A DNA stretch of 64,000 nt from Leptasterias polaris (GCA_037783415.1 JAZGTN010000011.1:124001-188000), one strand, 5' to 3'. Positions 51,412 through 62,964 are shown, counted from the stretch's first letter. Translations and numbers: made by a program. Notes: generated by a model not told the origin, from the sequence alone.

Positions 51412-53614
51412 AGGTGTTCGGGTATCGCTGGGGTCAGTGCTGTGTAAATGCGTGTGCTATTTCATTAAGTTGAACTTTGGTGTTATTACTGTTTTGAGGT
51501 GCGTAACAAACTACACACTTTAGCAAAAGTTTATAAAAAGCACACGATCAAAAATCTAGCATTAAATCGATTGTTAACGAGGTTTGTATGGACGGCTGTT
51601 TTAGAGACTAAAAAAGCGTTTTATCAAAATCAGGTTGCGCGAACCTTGAACAGAGACTAGACCACAAGCATGTTTGATGTACTTTGAACCTTGCGGTTGA
51701 TTCAATGGAGTGAGCAGCCGCTCACCGTTTAACTGGTTTAGATCGCGTATTATGTGTGCATTCCGTGGTTTGACAGCGGGTCAATAAATACCAGTAATAA
51801 TTGGTGAAAATTTCAAATATTTGTAAAAAGAAATGTGATGACGTCATCATGTTGTCAATTTAGTTTTACGTAGTCATTATCATTGTCTATCTATATGCAA
51901 AGTTTTAACTCAGTCAAACTTTTGGTTTTTGAGATGCAAGGCTTCAAAAAGTAAAACTTAAAGGCAATACCGTGTGACACATGATGACGTCATCAATCTG
52001 AAACTCCACACATATGTTGTCTGTATAAAGGTAATTATGTATACCAATTTTGAAACGATTGTCATAAACTTCACCACAGACATCTCGTAAAAGTATATTT
52101 TGGTCTGTTTTAAACCTGCCGCTAGAGGGCGCTTTGAGATGTTTTGACGTCACCGGTCAATTTTGTGTAAACCAGATCCTTGCTGGATTATAACATCATT
52201 GAAAACAACTTGGAAAAATTGGCCACTTTTAAGCTACAAGGCACTTCCGGTTTCGACCGGAAGTAGAGTTCATGTCATGTCACGTCACGCACACTTTGAA
52301 AAATGAAGACCTATAATAACTCTATATAATCCCGCAAAAAGCAACCGACGGTCTCTTTGCTTGATTTGATTTAGATTTTCAAAGATTAACATTTTTAATG
52401 TTTAAAAACCTTGTAATTTGACACCTGATGACGTCATCATGACGTCATAACTCCTTAATGGAGGTTTGATCAAGGTCCTAATATGGTCTAAGAAAGCAGA
52501 CACTATCAAGATCCTAACATTGATTGTTAACGAGGTTTGCATGGACGACTGTTTCAGAGACTAACAAAGCATAACGCTAAAATCAGGTTGCGCGATTGAA
52601 CGGAGACTAGACTATAAGCGTGTTTGATGGACTTTGAACCTTGCGGTTGATTCAATGCAGCAGCCGCGGTCACCGTTTAGATCGCTTATTGTTTAGATCG
52701 TACGTTCTCAGTGCAGTTTATTTTCCCGCGGTTTGACAGCGGGTCAATGTATACCCGATTTCAACCATAAGTGAATTTCAAAAAGGTAACATCTCTGTGG
52801 AAAGGTTTGAGAAGGTATAAGGACCTACAATCTGATATAAAAAATTTCCGTATGGTGTGTGTAAAAGGTAGGCCCCCCTATGAATATTTCTTAAAGTATG
52901 AATTTTGAAATTTTCAACTTCCAGTTTGAACAGGAAATCGATGACAATCGGCATAAGACTCTGTGTAGTATTTGCTACATTTTTCAAAACCTCTCCGATG
53001 ATGTATAGATTGTTATAATAGCTTATGTACTTCTTGAGTTATTTGTTGAAGTATTAAACTTTGATTTACTGTATTTCAACACCTGATGGCGTCATCATGA
53101 CGTCACAACTACATAATGGAGGTTTTATCAAGGTCCTAACATGGTGTAAATTTGAAGTTGATCCGATACACAAAAGTTAACATTTTTGCCGGGAATTGAT
53201 TTTTATGAAGAATTACCCAAAGGCAAATTTTGACCTTCCGGTACGACCGGAAGTAAAGGTCATGTGAATTTGGAGTTATCTTTTAAATGTTGCCCGTGTC
53301 TTGATCTATCATATGCCTAAATATGAATACTGTAGCTTAAATATTCAGAGACATACAGGCATTGGCGCGAGGTCACTTTTTGAACCTAAATGGCTTGTAA
53401 CTTGACACCCGATGACGTAATCGTGACGTCACAACTTACTCAGCTTCTGCTAGGCCTAGTTATGTTCTAACTTCACATGAAGTTTCAAGTTGATCAAAGA
53501 TTTCCAAGTATGCGTTTGCTTGCGGACAAAACCGGGAAGAAGAATAAGCAAAACAAAGAAGAAGAAAAAAAAACCAGAACAATAACAAAGAGTTGTTCGG
53601 GCCCCCGAACACCT
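51412..53614. mobile_element. 2.2-kb repeat with AGGTGTTCGGG termini and duplicated CRE-rich modules
   Basis: AGGTGTTCGGG at 51412 and CCCGAACACCT at 53604 are perfect inverted ends. Inside, a 230-bp block (GTTAACGAGGTTTG...TTTGACAGCGGGTCAA) at 51565-51795 recurs at 52524-52755. Blocks with GATGACGTCATCATGACGTC followed by AATGGAGGTTT recur at 52428 and 53087, and CCGGTNCGACCGGAAGTA recurs twice. No coding region. Confidence 0.6.
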
Positions 53615-54284
53615 AAAAAATTGCACAAGATGCCCGAACACATTAAATAAAATATATTCCCTTTGGTTTAAATGAGGGACTGTTTGGAGCCCGCCATTGC
53701 GTAGATTAAGATCCAGTTTTTAAAAAGTGCAAAGGAATTTATAGTTGATTTGCCAGCAGTGCCCCCCTAGAAAAAATGGTGCCCCCACTTGTGCCCCCCA
53801 CCTAAAAATTTACCTTAGTTACGCCGCTGTTTACACATACGCATGATATCTGAAGCATAATCATCTAGTGTCTCAGGAAAAACAGTTCCGTAGCGCGATT
53901 TTGGCATTGGCATAGGGCCAGTGTGGTCAATCAAACAAATGGTGATGACACGGCTTGTTAACATGTCAATGTTTTATGTAAATATAGGCCTACGAGAGTT
54001 GCAATAACATTATGCAATAATATATTGCATGAATGGTGGTGCCTTCTGAAAGAAAAAACTGTGGTTTCAAAAAAATTATAATAATAATAACACCCTAACT
54101 TGATGTTTTGAGGATAGACCCTATTAAATTATAAAGAAGCTCATGATTATACGCAGATAATGCACCAATTATTTTCTCTAGTTGAATGGAAGCAGGAATT
54201 CTAGCCAATGTCCAGCCAATGTTTGTCAGAAACCATAACATCGGAAATGGTTCACCTCGAGCTCCCTATAAAAGATAAACCACA

Positions 54285-54643
54285 TTTAAAGGTATTATAC
54301 AGGATTGGCAGAGCTGACAAAATAATCACAGACAGTGTTCATGTTTTGTGTAATCAACCACATACATGAAATAACAAACCTGTGAAAATTTGAGCTCAAT
54401 TGGTCATCGAGGTCACGAGAAAATAGTGAAAAGAGACCTTATGTGTTTTTTGTTTTTCAAACATCGAGTTTATTATCGCGCGCGATAAAAACTATTGTTT
54501 TACTCATTTCTCAGAAACCATTTTAGGCAGAAATATTTTAAGGAACCCTTTCTACCATTACTTACTTTAAATCATGTAAGTTATGTGTGAATCTGTGAAC
54601 ATTTGTGTTTTTCGATCTTACCAATAGTGAACAGGGCCTTTAA
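54285..54643. mobile_element. MITE with TTTAAAGG edges and AACAAACCTGTGAAAATTTG core
   Basis: The core at 54376-54430 is the reverse complement of the 18.2-18.34 kb core. Ends TTTAAAGG and CCTTTAA. It carries GCGCGCGATAAA near 54480. Confidence 0.55.
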
Positions 54644-55888
54644 GTGTATACATACATACAATAGCAGAAACAAACCGACATAAAAACAAGAAACTAGATT
54701 CCATTAAAAACACGAAGTGCGCGAGGATAAAAGCTATCAGTAAACCGCCAAGCATCGTGCAAAATTATTTTGTCTGAAATGAACCCCCCCCCCCCCCCCC
54801 GTTGATTACAAATGAATAAAACTAAAAGTACAGGCCTATGTCGAAAATTTGAATCACAAAAACTCACCTCGCAGCACGTTTTGCAGATTCAAATTTCCGT
54901 GGTGCCCCGCTTGTGAATGCTGCAGCAAAGTCATTTTGATTCACATGCTCTGTGATTGATGACAGTTCAACAGACAGATATTACGATAATCAAGCAGCTT
55001 ATGTGCAAGGGTGTAACGAACATTATAAAATTGCAATGTCCACTTAAGTAAATGGATCAACTTTTACCCCTTTTTAGACAGACACTGTGCCAATCCTCTC
55101 GGTGTCAAGTAACTCCACATGAAACCCGTGGATAATTTCTCTAGTACTGTTGTTGTTGTGATCACGATTTCGAGATTAAAAAAGGGGCAAGATCGATAAC
55201 ACTACTGATAACTGTTGCTTTAAACTTCAATTCAGCAAGGCCCGATTGAATTTCAGTACGCATGCTTCCAACATTACGCCGATTAAAGTAAAATAAACAA
55301 AAATTACTTAATATTATTTTTTGTTAAGTACCGGTAAATGGATAAAAGCATTTCAGACAGACTCTGCAATAGGGTCAAAACGTTTGCCATTATCTATTTT
55401 CCCTTGGTTAAAGTATAAACAAATAAGGCCCACTTTTATACGTTGAGCAACCATAATAGTACGAAGGTCTACTCAAACTTGAATCGCGTCAACCTTGAAG
55501 GTATTTGCAGTTCAAAAGAAGAGGGGAAAACACAACCAAATCAAACGAGCGTAAACGCAGAAAATCTATACTCTTCCATCTCCTCCCCTCCTTGTTTTCA
55601 ATTGCCTGGACTAGATTGAAAAGAAGGAGCAGCATACTGAAGTGCCCGGATGAACTCCACACCTGAAGTGGTTTGGCTATTCTGCGGCAGGTAGACCAAG
55701 AGGTTACATTTTGTCTGCCACGGAGGAAGAAGCACACCCATATTGATAACTCCGTCCATGTTGGTTGATGAGACGAGAGGCGACTCTACCCAAGTTTCCT
55801 CTTTCTGGGTTTACAAAGCAAAGTTTAAGAGGGACATGGTTAAAGCACGTGAACAACAATGGCTATTGTCAAAGATCAGTATGGCTAT

Positions 55889-56201
55889 TATAGACCTTGT
55901 GACCCGTGACGTCACAGAGCCTGGACCGGCAGGCACAGCTTGTACGCAGCTCAATGGAAGAAAACAATAAATCTTACGTTTTATGGAGATTGCACTGTCT
56001 GATTTTTCTCAACTTTTGATATGAAGAAAGGGGGGACATCTCAAAAGCTGTACAGCACTTTTGTAACTATTGAGTTTATGTGAAAATTATGACCCAAAAT
56101 GTAAATTTTCCCATATGGCCTGTGTAGTATCTTGCCCGTCAGGAAATGCATTGGAATGTACAGGGTCATCATTTTTGTAAACAAAGGTAACATGGTCTAT
56201 A
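55889..56201. mobile_element. MITE with TATAGACC termini
   Basis: TATAGACCTTGT at the left and ACATGGTCTATA at the right are inverted. Internal blocks match 4982-5262. The TA at each edge would suit a Tc1/mariner-type insertion. Confidence 0.65.
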
Positions 56202-56589
56202 GGTGTGCCGAGAAAAAGAAAATACCTTGTTGTGAGTATTGGTGCGCTTATATTATAAAGCGATTAACAAACAACCCCATTATGATGTGTATAGTTGTTA
56301 TTTAGAACGTAGTACAAGAACCAGTATTTAACGTGGCAGACTGTGGCAGAATGGGGCGCGAGCGGGCGATGAGTCATCATACAATTTGCGGACCTGATTT
56401 GCGTCTCCAGGTGCAGTAAACTTCCCCAAGTCTACCCCCTGTTCCGTCACACAGGACCAAGCTAAGCTTGGACCGCCCCGGTCCAATCAGCTTAACAACA
56501 ATACAAGGAACAGTGGTAATTAAACATAAAAACCTTTAAATAAATCTACCATACTAGGTAACGTCTCAAAACAACTTACACAATGAAAA

Positions 56590-57000
56590 ACATGTGAGGT
56601 TTACTATAAACCTCACAACTACTCTTTATACAATAATCAAAGTTCTCCCACGAGGTTTACCTACATGACATGACATGTTTTTAAATACAACACAAGTAAC
56701 CCTCATGAGATTTATTTACAACCTCATTAACTTACATGGAATATGGCTTTATACAATGAAAATAACCCTGATGAGGTTTAGTTACAACCTCATGTACTTA
56801 CATGGAATATGGCTTTATACAATGAAAATGTAAATCTCACCTCAGTGAGATTTATGGCAGTTTATACAAGAAAATACAGTTTTATTTTAGTCAAAGAAAG
56901 TAACCCTCATACCCATTGAGGTTTACTGATGCTAAATTTATACAATGAAAATGAGGTGTATTTGGCTTCCTTTTAAATACAAAATGCAGTCCTTTTTTAC
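56590..57000. repeat. Cluster of TGAGGTTTA / TAAACCTCA motifs at the left end of the Gypsy element
   Basis: At least ten copies in both orientations, e.g. near 56595, 56608, 56651, 56720, 56773, 56785 and 56927, with TACAATGAAAAT repeated between them. The same motif fills the gag end of the element (62200-63600). Confidence 0.7.
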
Positions 57001-57215
57001 ATGGATCTTTGGTGGATGAAAACACGTTATAAACCTTTACAGAATACAAAAATATAAGAAATGGCAAGGTATAAAATGCAGTTTAGATAGAAAAATGGCA
57101 TAGAATTTGGCAAGAATCACTTATTATAAATTTAAGAAATTTACACTGATTGAAAGACCTGATTGTTATGATTTTTAGTTAAACTTAGTGATGCTATTTA
57201 CACTTTGAGTTGGCC

Positions 57216-57446
57216 TCACTCTTTGTTGGCCATAAAGTCGTACTGCGACCCCTTGACTGGCTTCCAAAGGGTTCGCTGGATCACTTCTTTATCCACCAGC
57301 TGATCTCCGATGTATGTGTCTCGATATGTGAGCTCTTCCACTCGCGCCATCTGTCCTTCCTGCTCTGGGGGGTTTTCCTCCTCTGCGTTGTCCACAGGAA
57401 CCTCATCGGGGACGGCTTCTATATCCCGGCTCTCCAACGATGGCAT
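57216..57446 (-). CDS. Short acidic ORF at the 3' end of Gypsy pol
   Basis: 76 residues, rich in E and D (DEVPVDNAEEENPPEQEGQM), no recognised domain. Probably the end of the pol polyprotein displaced by a frameshift after 57470. Confidence 0.45.
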   Translation of the reverse strand: MPSLESRDIEAVPDEVPVDNAEEENPPEQEGQMARVEELTYRDTYIGDQLVDKEVIQRTLWKPVKGSQYDFMANKE

Positions 57447-57469
57447 GGACTCTGCGTCGCTGCATGCTT

Positions 57470-58216
57470 CTAACTGTCTATGAACCTCAGAGGACGTTTG
57501 TGCTCCCTCCGGGGGTACCTAGTAGGGACCTCCCTCTGGTTCTCAGTCGCACAACCTTCCATCTCATTCGAGTCGTTCGGCCCAACTTCTGTTTCCTTGA
57601 CTGACTCACTACCAACTTCGTTTCCCTTCTCAGTCAACTCACAAACCTCAATTGTGGTCTCTCTCTCAGTCAACTCACAAACCTCAACTGGCTCCTCGCT
57701 ACTCACCGGGACCTCTACTGGCTGTTTAGGCCAGTAAGTCCAGACTTCCAAGGGTTCGCCATTATAAGGCTTAAGTCGTTCCCCATGGACGACGAAAGCC
57801 TTACTCCCTTTCTTCAATTGAACCCTGTAAGTCACATCAGAGAGCCTTCTCACAATTAAGTACGGCCCCTCCCAGCGAAGTTGCAACTTCGGGCATTTGC
57901 CCTTCCTCCTCAACTTATTGAAAAGCCAGGCAAATTGACCCTCCTGCAAGGCTCCACCATGGGCCTTCCTGTCATAGTTTTTCTTCTGGCGTCTTGCATT
58001 CTGCTTGAGGCACTCTCGAGCCCGACCATGTGTCTCTTGCAGCTGCCGCCTTAGTTTTCCCGCATACTCGGTTCGCGTAGTGTCCTCGGCGGGAGGACAC
58101 TCTACCATTAAGTCGACTGGCAGCCGGACTTCTCGCCCCAACATCATCATGTTGGGCTCTCCCCAGTAGACTCTTGGGGAGTACACCTGTATGCGAAAGT
58201 CGCTAACGGGAGACAC
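57470..58216 (-). CDS. Gypsy integrase C-terminal part with GPY/F module
   Basis: Reads MMMLGREVRLPVDL (the typical block after the catalytic core), CLKQNARRQKKNYDRKAHG and LRWEGPYLIVRRLSDVTYRV (GPY/F module), then an acidic repeat-like tail (PVEVCELTERETTIEVCELT). It overlaps the upstream integrase ORF in another frame, which indicates a frameshift near 58150-58200. Confidence 0.85.
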   Translation of the reverse strand: MSPVSDFRIQVYSPRVYWGEPNMMMLGREVRLPVDLMVECPPAEDTTRTEYAGKLRRQLQETHGRARECLKQNARRQKKNYDRKAHGGALQEGQFAWLFNKLRRKGKCPKLQLRWEGPYLIVRRLSDVTYRVQLKKGSKAFVVHGERLKPYNGEPLEVWTYWPKQPVEVPVSSEEPVEVCELTERETTIEVCELTEKGNEVGSESVKETEVGPNDSNEMEGCATENQREVPTRYPRREHKRPLRFIDS

Positions 58217-58674
58217 TCGTCCCAGTCTCGCTGTTGTCTCTTTGGTTCTATCATGGTGGCAACCATATTGATCAACGTCTTGTTGAAACGTTCCACCATT
58301 CCATCGGACTTGGGGTTATAGGCCGTAGTCCGAGTCTTTGAGATGCCGAGGACTCGGCACATCTCACCAAAAACTGCGGACTCAAAATTGGTCCCTTGGT
58401 CGGAATGCAGTTCCAACGGCACCCCAAACCGACATACAAATTCTTTCACCAATTTGTCAGCCACCGTCTCTGCCTTTGCATCTGGCAGAGGGTACGCCTC
58501 CATCCATTTGGAACAGTAATCCCCGACTACCATAATCCAAACATTGCCACTGTCACTTCGTGGCAGTGGACCCAGCAAGTCCAGAGCCACTCGTTCAAGT
58601 GGCTCGCCAACCCTGTACTGCTGTAACGGGGAATTGCGCCTCTTAGCCGGCGAATTTCTCCGCACAACTCGCAT
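58147..58674 (-). CDS. Gypsy integrase catalytic core (DD35E)
   Basis: 175 codons with ALDLLGPL (first D), LHSDQGTNFES (second D) and SDGMVERFNKTL (E), the three metal-binding residues. The N-terminal zinc region is in the preceding frame. It is followed by a TGA where the family continues. Confidence 0.88.
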   Translation of the reverse strand: MRVVRRNSPAKRRNSPLQQYRVGEPLERVALDLLGPLPRSDSGNVWIMVVGDYCSKWMEAYPLPDAKAETVADKLVKEFVCRFGVPLELHSDQGTNFESAVFGEMCRVLGISKTRTTAYNPKSDGMVERFNKTLINMVATMIEPKRQQRDWDECLPLATFAYRCTPQESTGESPT

Positions 58675-60089
58675 TTCCGGAGAAATGACCTCACATCGGC
58701 AACCATCCCAGGCCAGTAATACCTCAGTTTTACCTTGGCCAAAGTCTTGGTAAGGCCCAGGTGTCCACTGGCTTTACCACCATGAAGTTCTTGGAGAACT
58801 ATCTCCATCATCTCTCTCGGGAGAACCAGACGCCAATGGACTGATGTTCCATCGTCTGATTCCCACCTCCTGTACAGGAGATTATTTCGCACCTCAAGTT
58901 GATCCCACAGGGACCAAAGTGTCTTGTGCGCTGAGGAGGCACTCGACACAGTCTCCCAAACTGGTCGACTGTTCGACTCCTCTTTCGTCCTGACAATCCA
59001 ACTCAAACTTGGGTCATCAAGTTGGGCTTTCCGGACTGCCTCCATAGGCAGTTGAGGCTGGGCAAGGATGCCCCGTACCAACGCCTCCGGAGTGCCGGAT
59101 TCTGCCACAACTTCTGCAGGCAACTTGGGACCTTCCACATCATTATCATTATCATCCCTGCCACACTGTTTACAGACTTTGCGGGACAACCCGTCTGCAT
59201 TTCCATGCTTACGGCCCGGCCTGTGTACGATTGTCATGTCATACTCTGCAATCACTTCAAGCCACCTGGCCAACTGACCCTCCGGGTTCTTAAAGTTCAG
59301 CAACCACCTCAGAGCAGCGTGGTCAGTGCGAACTGTCACCCTTTGTCCATACAAGTACTGTTTAAACTGTTTCAGGTACACAACCACAGCCAACAGTTCT
59401 CGCCGGGTCACACAATAGTTTCTCTCGGCCCGACTCAGTTTACGGCTAGCATAAGCTAGAACTTTCTCCTCACCATCATGAATCTGGGACAGCACGGCCC
59501 CTATTCCATCTCCGCTAGCATCAGTGTCTAAAATGTAGTCACTGCCTACAAGGGGATACGCCAACACTGGGGCGGTTTGCAACCTGTGCTTAAGTTCATC
59601 GAATGCCTGCTGACAGGCATCGGTCCATATGAACTCCCGTGACTTTTCAGTCAAAGCATGTAGCACTGACGCTACCTCCGCAAACCCCTTCACAAACTTC
59701 CGATAATAGGAAGCGAGGCCTAGAAAGCTTCGAACTCCCTTGACACATTTCGGTACGGGCAAATCTGCTACTACTCGAACCTTTGCAGGATCTGTAGCCA
59801 CACCCGCGGGTGACACAATATGGCCCAAATAACCGACCGACCTCTGAAAAAGGAAGCACTTGCTTGGCTTTAGTTTCAGGCCGGCTTGGCGCAACCGGGA
59901 GAGAACGACTCGCAGTCGCTCAATCTCCTCTCGCACGGTTTTGCCAAACACAATGACATCATCGAGGTATATCAGCAGGATGTCCCACTGAAGTTCGCCC
60001 ATCACTTTTTCCATTAACCTCTCGAACGTAGCCGGTGCGTTGCAGAGGCCAAAGGGCATGCACTTCCAGCGGTATAAACCGTTACGCAC
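58527..60089 (-). CDS. Gypsy reverse transcriptase (C-terminal part), RNase H and integrase zinc region
   Basis: 520 codons. RT with MPFGLCNAPATFERLM and YLDDVIVFG (catalytic DD), connection with FLGLASYYRKFV, and RNase H with LDTDASGDGIGAVLSQ and TDHAALRWLL. Then HGNADGLSR and an integrase zinc-finger-like region (ELHGGKASGHLGLTKTL, LRKCELCG). The frame leaves the family pattern after CELCGE. The RT fingers are in 60118-60774. Confidence 0.9.
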   Translation of the reverse strand: MRNGLYRWKCMPFGLCNAPATFERLMEKVMGELQWDILLIYLDDVIVFGKTVREEIERLRVVLSRLRQAGLKLKPSKCFLFQRSVGYLGHIVSPAGVATDPAKVRVVADLPVPKCVKGVRSFLGLASYYRKFVKGFAEVASVLHALTEKSREFIWTDACQQAFDELKHRLQTAPVLAYPLVGSDYILDTDASGDGIGAVLSQIHDGEEKVLAYASRKLSRAERNYCVTRRELLAVVVYLKQFKQYLYGQRVTVRTDHAALRWLLNFKNPEGQLARWLEVIAEYDMTIVHRPGRKHGNADGLSRKVCKQCGRDDNDNDVEGPKLPAEVVAESGTPEALVRGILAQPQLPMEAVRKAQLDDPSLSWIVRTKEESNSRPVWETVSSASSAHKTLWSLWDQLEVRNNLLYRRWESDDGTSVHWRLVLPREMMEIVLQELHGGKASGHLGLTKTLAKVKLRYYWPGMVADVRSFLRKCELCGEIRRLRGAIPRYSSTGLASHLNEWLWTCWVHCHEVTVAMFGLW

Positions 60090-60117
60090 TACAAAGGTTG
60101 ATTTCTGGCTAGCCTCC

Positions 60118-60774
60118 TCATCCGGACGCTAAATCAAGCGTGGAAAACCATTCTGCACCTGACAATGCATCAAGTGTTTCATCGATTCGAGGGACGGGAT
60201 ACGCATCCTTGATGGTAACCGCATTTAAACCTCGATAATCGACACAAAATCGCCGTGTTCCATCCTTCTTTTTGACCAGAACTACATTAGCAGCCCAGGG
60301 GCTATCTGAAGGCTCTATAACCCCTCTCTGCTTGAGTTCTTTGACTTGTCTCAATATTTCCTCCTGGTTGCACAAGGGGTGGCGCCTAGGCCGTTCCTTA
60401 ACAGGTCTGGCATCACCGGTATGAATGTGATGCTCAACCACATTGGTTTTCCCTATATCGTGCTCACCAGCGGAAAATACATCCTGGTACTCTGTCAAAC
60501 AAGACTTCACCTCAGCATGGTACTCCTCACTGAGGTTTAACCTGCTCCGTTCATATAAGTCATGTAAGTGCTTAGGCAGTAAGGCATCAACCTCACTAGC
60601 ACTGCCCCGACTCAACTGAACCACTGCATCAACCTCAACGGTTTCCACAGTTCCAACCGTTGTACCCTTCCGCACCACTCGTGCCTCATCACCGGGGTTA
60701 AGGATTCGAAGTGGCAATACCTCACCCTGAGGTTTAACCAATGATCTGGCTAAAACTAAACCTCTTTGGGCCAA
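60118..60774 (-). CDS. Gypsy pol: linker and RT fingers
   Basis: 218 codons ending [13 protein letters not shown] and then TGA. Contains [31 protein letters not shown] and [16 protein letters not shown]. Compared with the family, the YWQ-x stretch that should follow LDLASG is missing, and the next coding frame resumes at 60105 with EEASQKSTF: a short out-of-frame deletion. Confidence 0.88.
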   Translation of the reverse strand: MAQRGLVLARSLVKPQGEVLPLRILNPGDEARVVRKGTTVGTVETVEVDAVVQLSRGSASEVDALLPKHLHDLYERSRLNLSEEYHAEVKSCLTEYQDVFSAGEHDIGKTNVVEHHIHTGDARPVKERPRRHPLCNQEEILRQVKELKQRGVIEPSDSPWAANVVLVKKKDGTRRFCVDYRGLNAVTIKDAYPVPRIDETLDALSGAEWFSTLDLASG

Positions 60775-60796
60775 TTCGCCTCCACCCTCAACAGGC

Positions 60797-61183
60797 TCAA
60801 TGACGGTAGACAGGAGTAGAACCTCGCCAGTGAACTACCGTCCCAGGCACCACGGCCTCATGTCCGGATGGTATTTCAGCTGTTTCTGTGACAACTACTC
60901 TGCCAACAAATGGCTCTCCTGCACTACTTGTGCACTTCACTCGTTCTCCATTCAACCTCAATTCTAGGCTCTGGAAATCTAAGTTACCACGGGTTGGCAA
61001 CAAGAAATCCATTCCAAGTATACCCGTACACTTGATTTCCGCAAAAATTGCCTTGACCTGGTGGACAGTTTTACCCACTTGTACTTCCACCCATGAAACG
61101 CCCATTACAGCAAGCGGACTGCCATCCACCTGCCGAATGTTTGTCCCCCCATTGCACTGGCCTCTGTTCTTTGGCAATTTCAT
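60797..61183 (-). CDS. Gypsy aspartic protease, C-terminal half
   Basis: 128 codons with [20 protein letters not shown] (the second conserved protease block, ILGxDFL) and strands before it. It continues 61071-61670 in another frame, so the protease domain is split by a frameshift. Confidence 0.75.
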   Translation of the reverse strand: MKLPKNRGQCNGGTNIRQVDGSPLAVMGVSWVEVQVGKTVHQVKAIFAEIKCTGILGMDFLLPTRGNLDFQSLELRLNGERVKCTSSAGEPFVGRVVVTETAEIPSGHEAVVPGTVVHWRGSTPVYRH

Positions 61184-61670
61184 GGTACACCGAACAACTA
61201 ATGATTGTGTCAGTCGAACCCGAATCGACCAAAAACCGGCACTTAGTGCCTCTCACAACTCCATGTACAAACAAACCAAGTCTAGGCCGAAGGACAGAAA
61301 GGGATTGAGTAGCCACTGGCTCTCCTTCCTCTGCCCCTCGCCTCTTTTTGGCTATATCTAGTTCTTCTCTCCCTCGCTTGGACCCTTCGGTACATCCAGC
61401 CTTTCCGCGGGCCCATCGGTCGGCTGGTTGGCGTTTCCCTGACGCCCATACCTTTTGCGAGGCTGGGTGCACTCCCTCAGGAAATGCCCCAGCTCTCCAC
61501 AATTGAAACACCTCACGCCCTGGGTATTTCTCATCACGGGCCTCTACCTGTGGTAACCCTTGAGGTTTATCTGCCCCTTTGTTCCACCCTTGGATTTTCT
61601 TGGTCATTTCGGACAATAATTCGACAACCCTGTCCATTTTCTTGACCTGCTCCTCAACACTGTCCTCCAA
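61071..61670 (-). CDS. Gypsy gag end and protease active site, frameshifted
   Basis: Begins EDSVEEQVKKMDRVVELLSE (coiled-coil-like) and ends KCRFLVDSGSTDTIISCSVY with the catalytic DSG. Between about 61430 and 61540 the coding signal sits in another frame, where a CCHC zinc knuckle CFNCGELGHFLREC can be read. Confidence 0.75.
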   Translation of the reverse strand: MEDSVEEQVKKMDRVVELLSEMTKKIQGWNKGADKPQGLPQVEARDEKYPGREVFQLWRAGAFPEGVHPASQKVWASGKRQPADRWARGKAGCTEGSKRGREELDIAKKRRGAEEGEPVATQSLSVLRPRLGLFVHGVVRGTKCRFLVDSGSTDTIISCSVYHEIAKEQRPVQWGDKHSAGGWQSACCNGRFMGGSTSG

Positions 61671-62824
61671 TCCTTGGAGACGATGCTCAGTGCCAGAGTC
61701 AAGGGCCCGGTTTCGAGAGCAGCCTGTATCGCTTCGTCCAAAGATTTTGGTCGAGCACGGTAAATTCCTTCTCTGACCACTTGACTGTCAACCGCATCAA
61801 TGAAATGGTTCTTTCCGAGGCGCTCTCGTGCCTCTTCGGAAATCTCAGGGTAAGCCTTCACGGTCAAGTCTCGGACCGCCTGACCCAACTCTTGAAGAGT
61901 TTCTTTTGCATTTTGTCTCTGGTGTCGGAGCTCTACTAAATAATTTTCGGCCTGTTGACCAGTGCCGAATCTCCGCTCTAAGAGCTTCACCAGTTCACTA
62001 TAAGTAAACTTCTTTTTGGCTCCATCACCAAGGATCCCGAGCGCATCAGCCTGAAGGCTTGCGGCCAAAAACTCGGCTGCCTGCTCCTCACTCCACTGAT
62101 TAACCTTTTTACAGGCCTCAAAGTGTCTGTGGTAATCATTCCACAACACCTTACCATTGTACCCGTCGGGGGTTATCGTAGGACGGCGTGCCCTTTGTTC
62201 ATGATGTTCATCATGAGGTTTATCTTGAGGTTTACCCAGAGGTTTACACACAACCTCATCACCCACCAATCTCTTCTCTCTCTTATGTGGCCATGGACCC
62301 ATGAGGTTTGTATTGACCTCACTACTCAACTGACTACTTCTCTCCACAGTAGGACGAGAAAAAAAGCTCAAAACCTCACTGTGCAAACCTCGTTGCCCGG
62401 CATCATCAACCTCAGTGCTAATAAATGGGTTTGTACTCGGACTAGGCTCTGAGAATGGAGTAGACCTCAAATGAGGTGTTCTACCAATCTGATGCCTTGT
62501 CCCCCTTCCAAGCAGCTCGGGTGACATGCCAACATCGGCAACTTGCCTTGCCTTTAATGAGGCATACCCAGAGGTATCCTCAGGCAACTTGAAAAATTTA
62601 TCAGGGTCAACCTCACACTGAGAGCCATCCCCTCTCCGAGGGTAAACCTCATCAATGTCTTTAGGCTTTGCCTTCTTTTTCAGTGTCTCATTCTCAGCGG
62701 CGAGACGCTCTCTTTCCAACTTTAACCACTCATTCTCCATTCTGGAGCGACACAGTTCTTCACGAAAAGAAGCCTGGTCAACCTCAGCCCTTGAGGTGAC
62801 ACCATCTAACTCTTTTCTACTCAT
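61604..62824 (-). CDS. Gypsy Gag polyprotein
   Basis: About 380 residues in register: basic/coiled N-terminus (LKLERERLAAENETLKKK), a long variable segment, and the capsid-like region KVLWNDYHRHFEACKKVN, AEFLAASLQADALGILG, KLLERRFGTGQQAENYLVEL and LQELGQAVRDLTVKAYPEI. The last ~25 residues are out of frame. Start is the first ATG 120 bp after the primer-site-like sequence. Confidence 0.85.
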   Translation of the reverse strand: MSRKELDGVTSRAEVDQASFREELCRSRMENEWLKLERERLAAENETLKKKAKPKDIDEVYPRRGDGSQCEVDPDKFFKLPEDTSGYASLKARQVADVGMSPELLGRGTRHQIGRTPHLRSTPFSEPSPSTNPFISTEVDDAGQRGLHSEVLSFFSRPTVERSSQLSSEVNTNLMGPWPHKREKRLVGDEVVCKPLGKPQDKPHDEHHEQRARRPTITPDGYNGKVLWNDYHRHFEACKKVNQWSEEQAAEFLAASLQADALGILGDGAKKKFTYSELVKLLERRFGTGQQAENYLVELRHQRQNAKETLQELGQAVRDLTVKAYPEISEEARERLGKNHFIDAVDSQVVREGIYRARPKSLDEAIQAALETGPLTLALSIVSKDWRTVLRSRSRKWTGLSNYCPK

Positions 62825-62964
62825 ACTGAGGGTTAACTCTTTCCCAGTAACCTCAAACTAACGTTTTACAGAAAATAATAAACCTTTTACATCAAAATTA
62901 CAAAGTACAATTGCTCTTAAATCACCAAGGAAATCAAACTCAAAATCCCACTTCTGACACCATT

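Larger units (their letters stand above)
50713..56589. other. Region downstream of the GRAM-like exons: repeats, no gene recognised
   Basis: Contains a 50-bp direct duplication (51030-51110), homopolymer runs (G11 near 51131, C16 near 54785), the 2.2-kb repeat, and MITEs at 54285-54643 and 55889-56201. Later exons of the GRAM-like gene may be here but I could not identify one. Confidence 0.5.

Noticed and set aside
55489..55737. 82-codon minus-strand ORF with a hydrophobic middle
   Set aside because: No recognisable domain, no splice or promoter context, within repeat-rich DNA.
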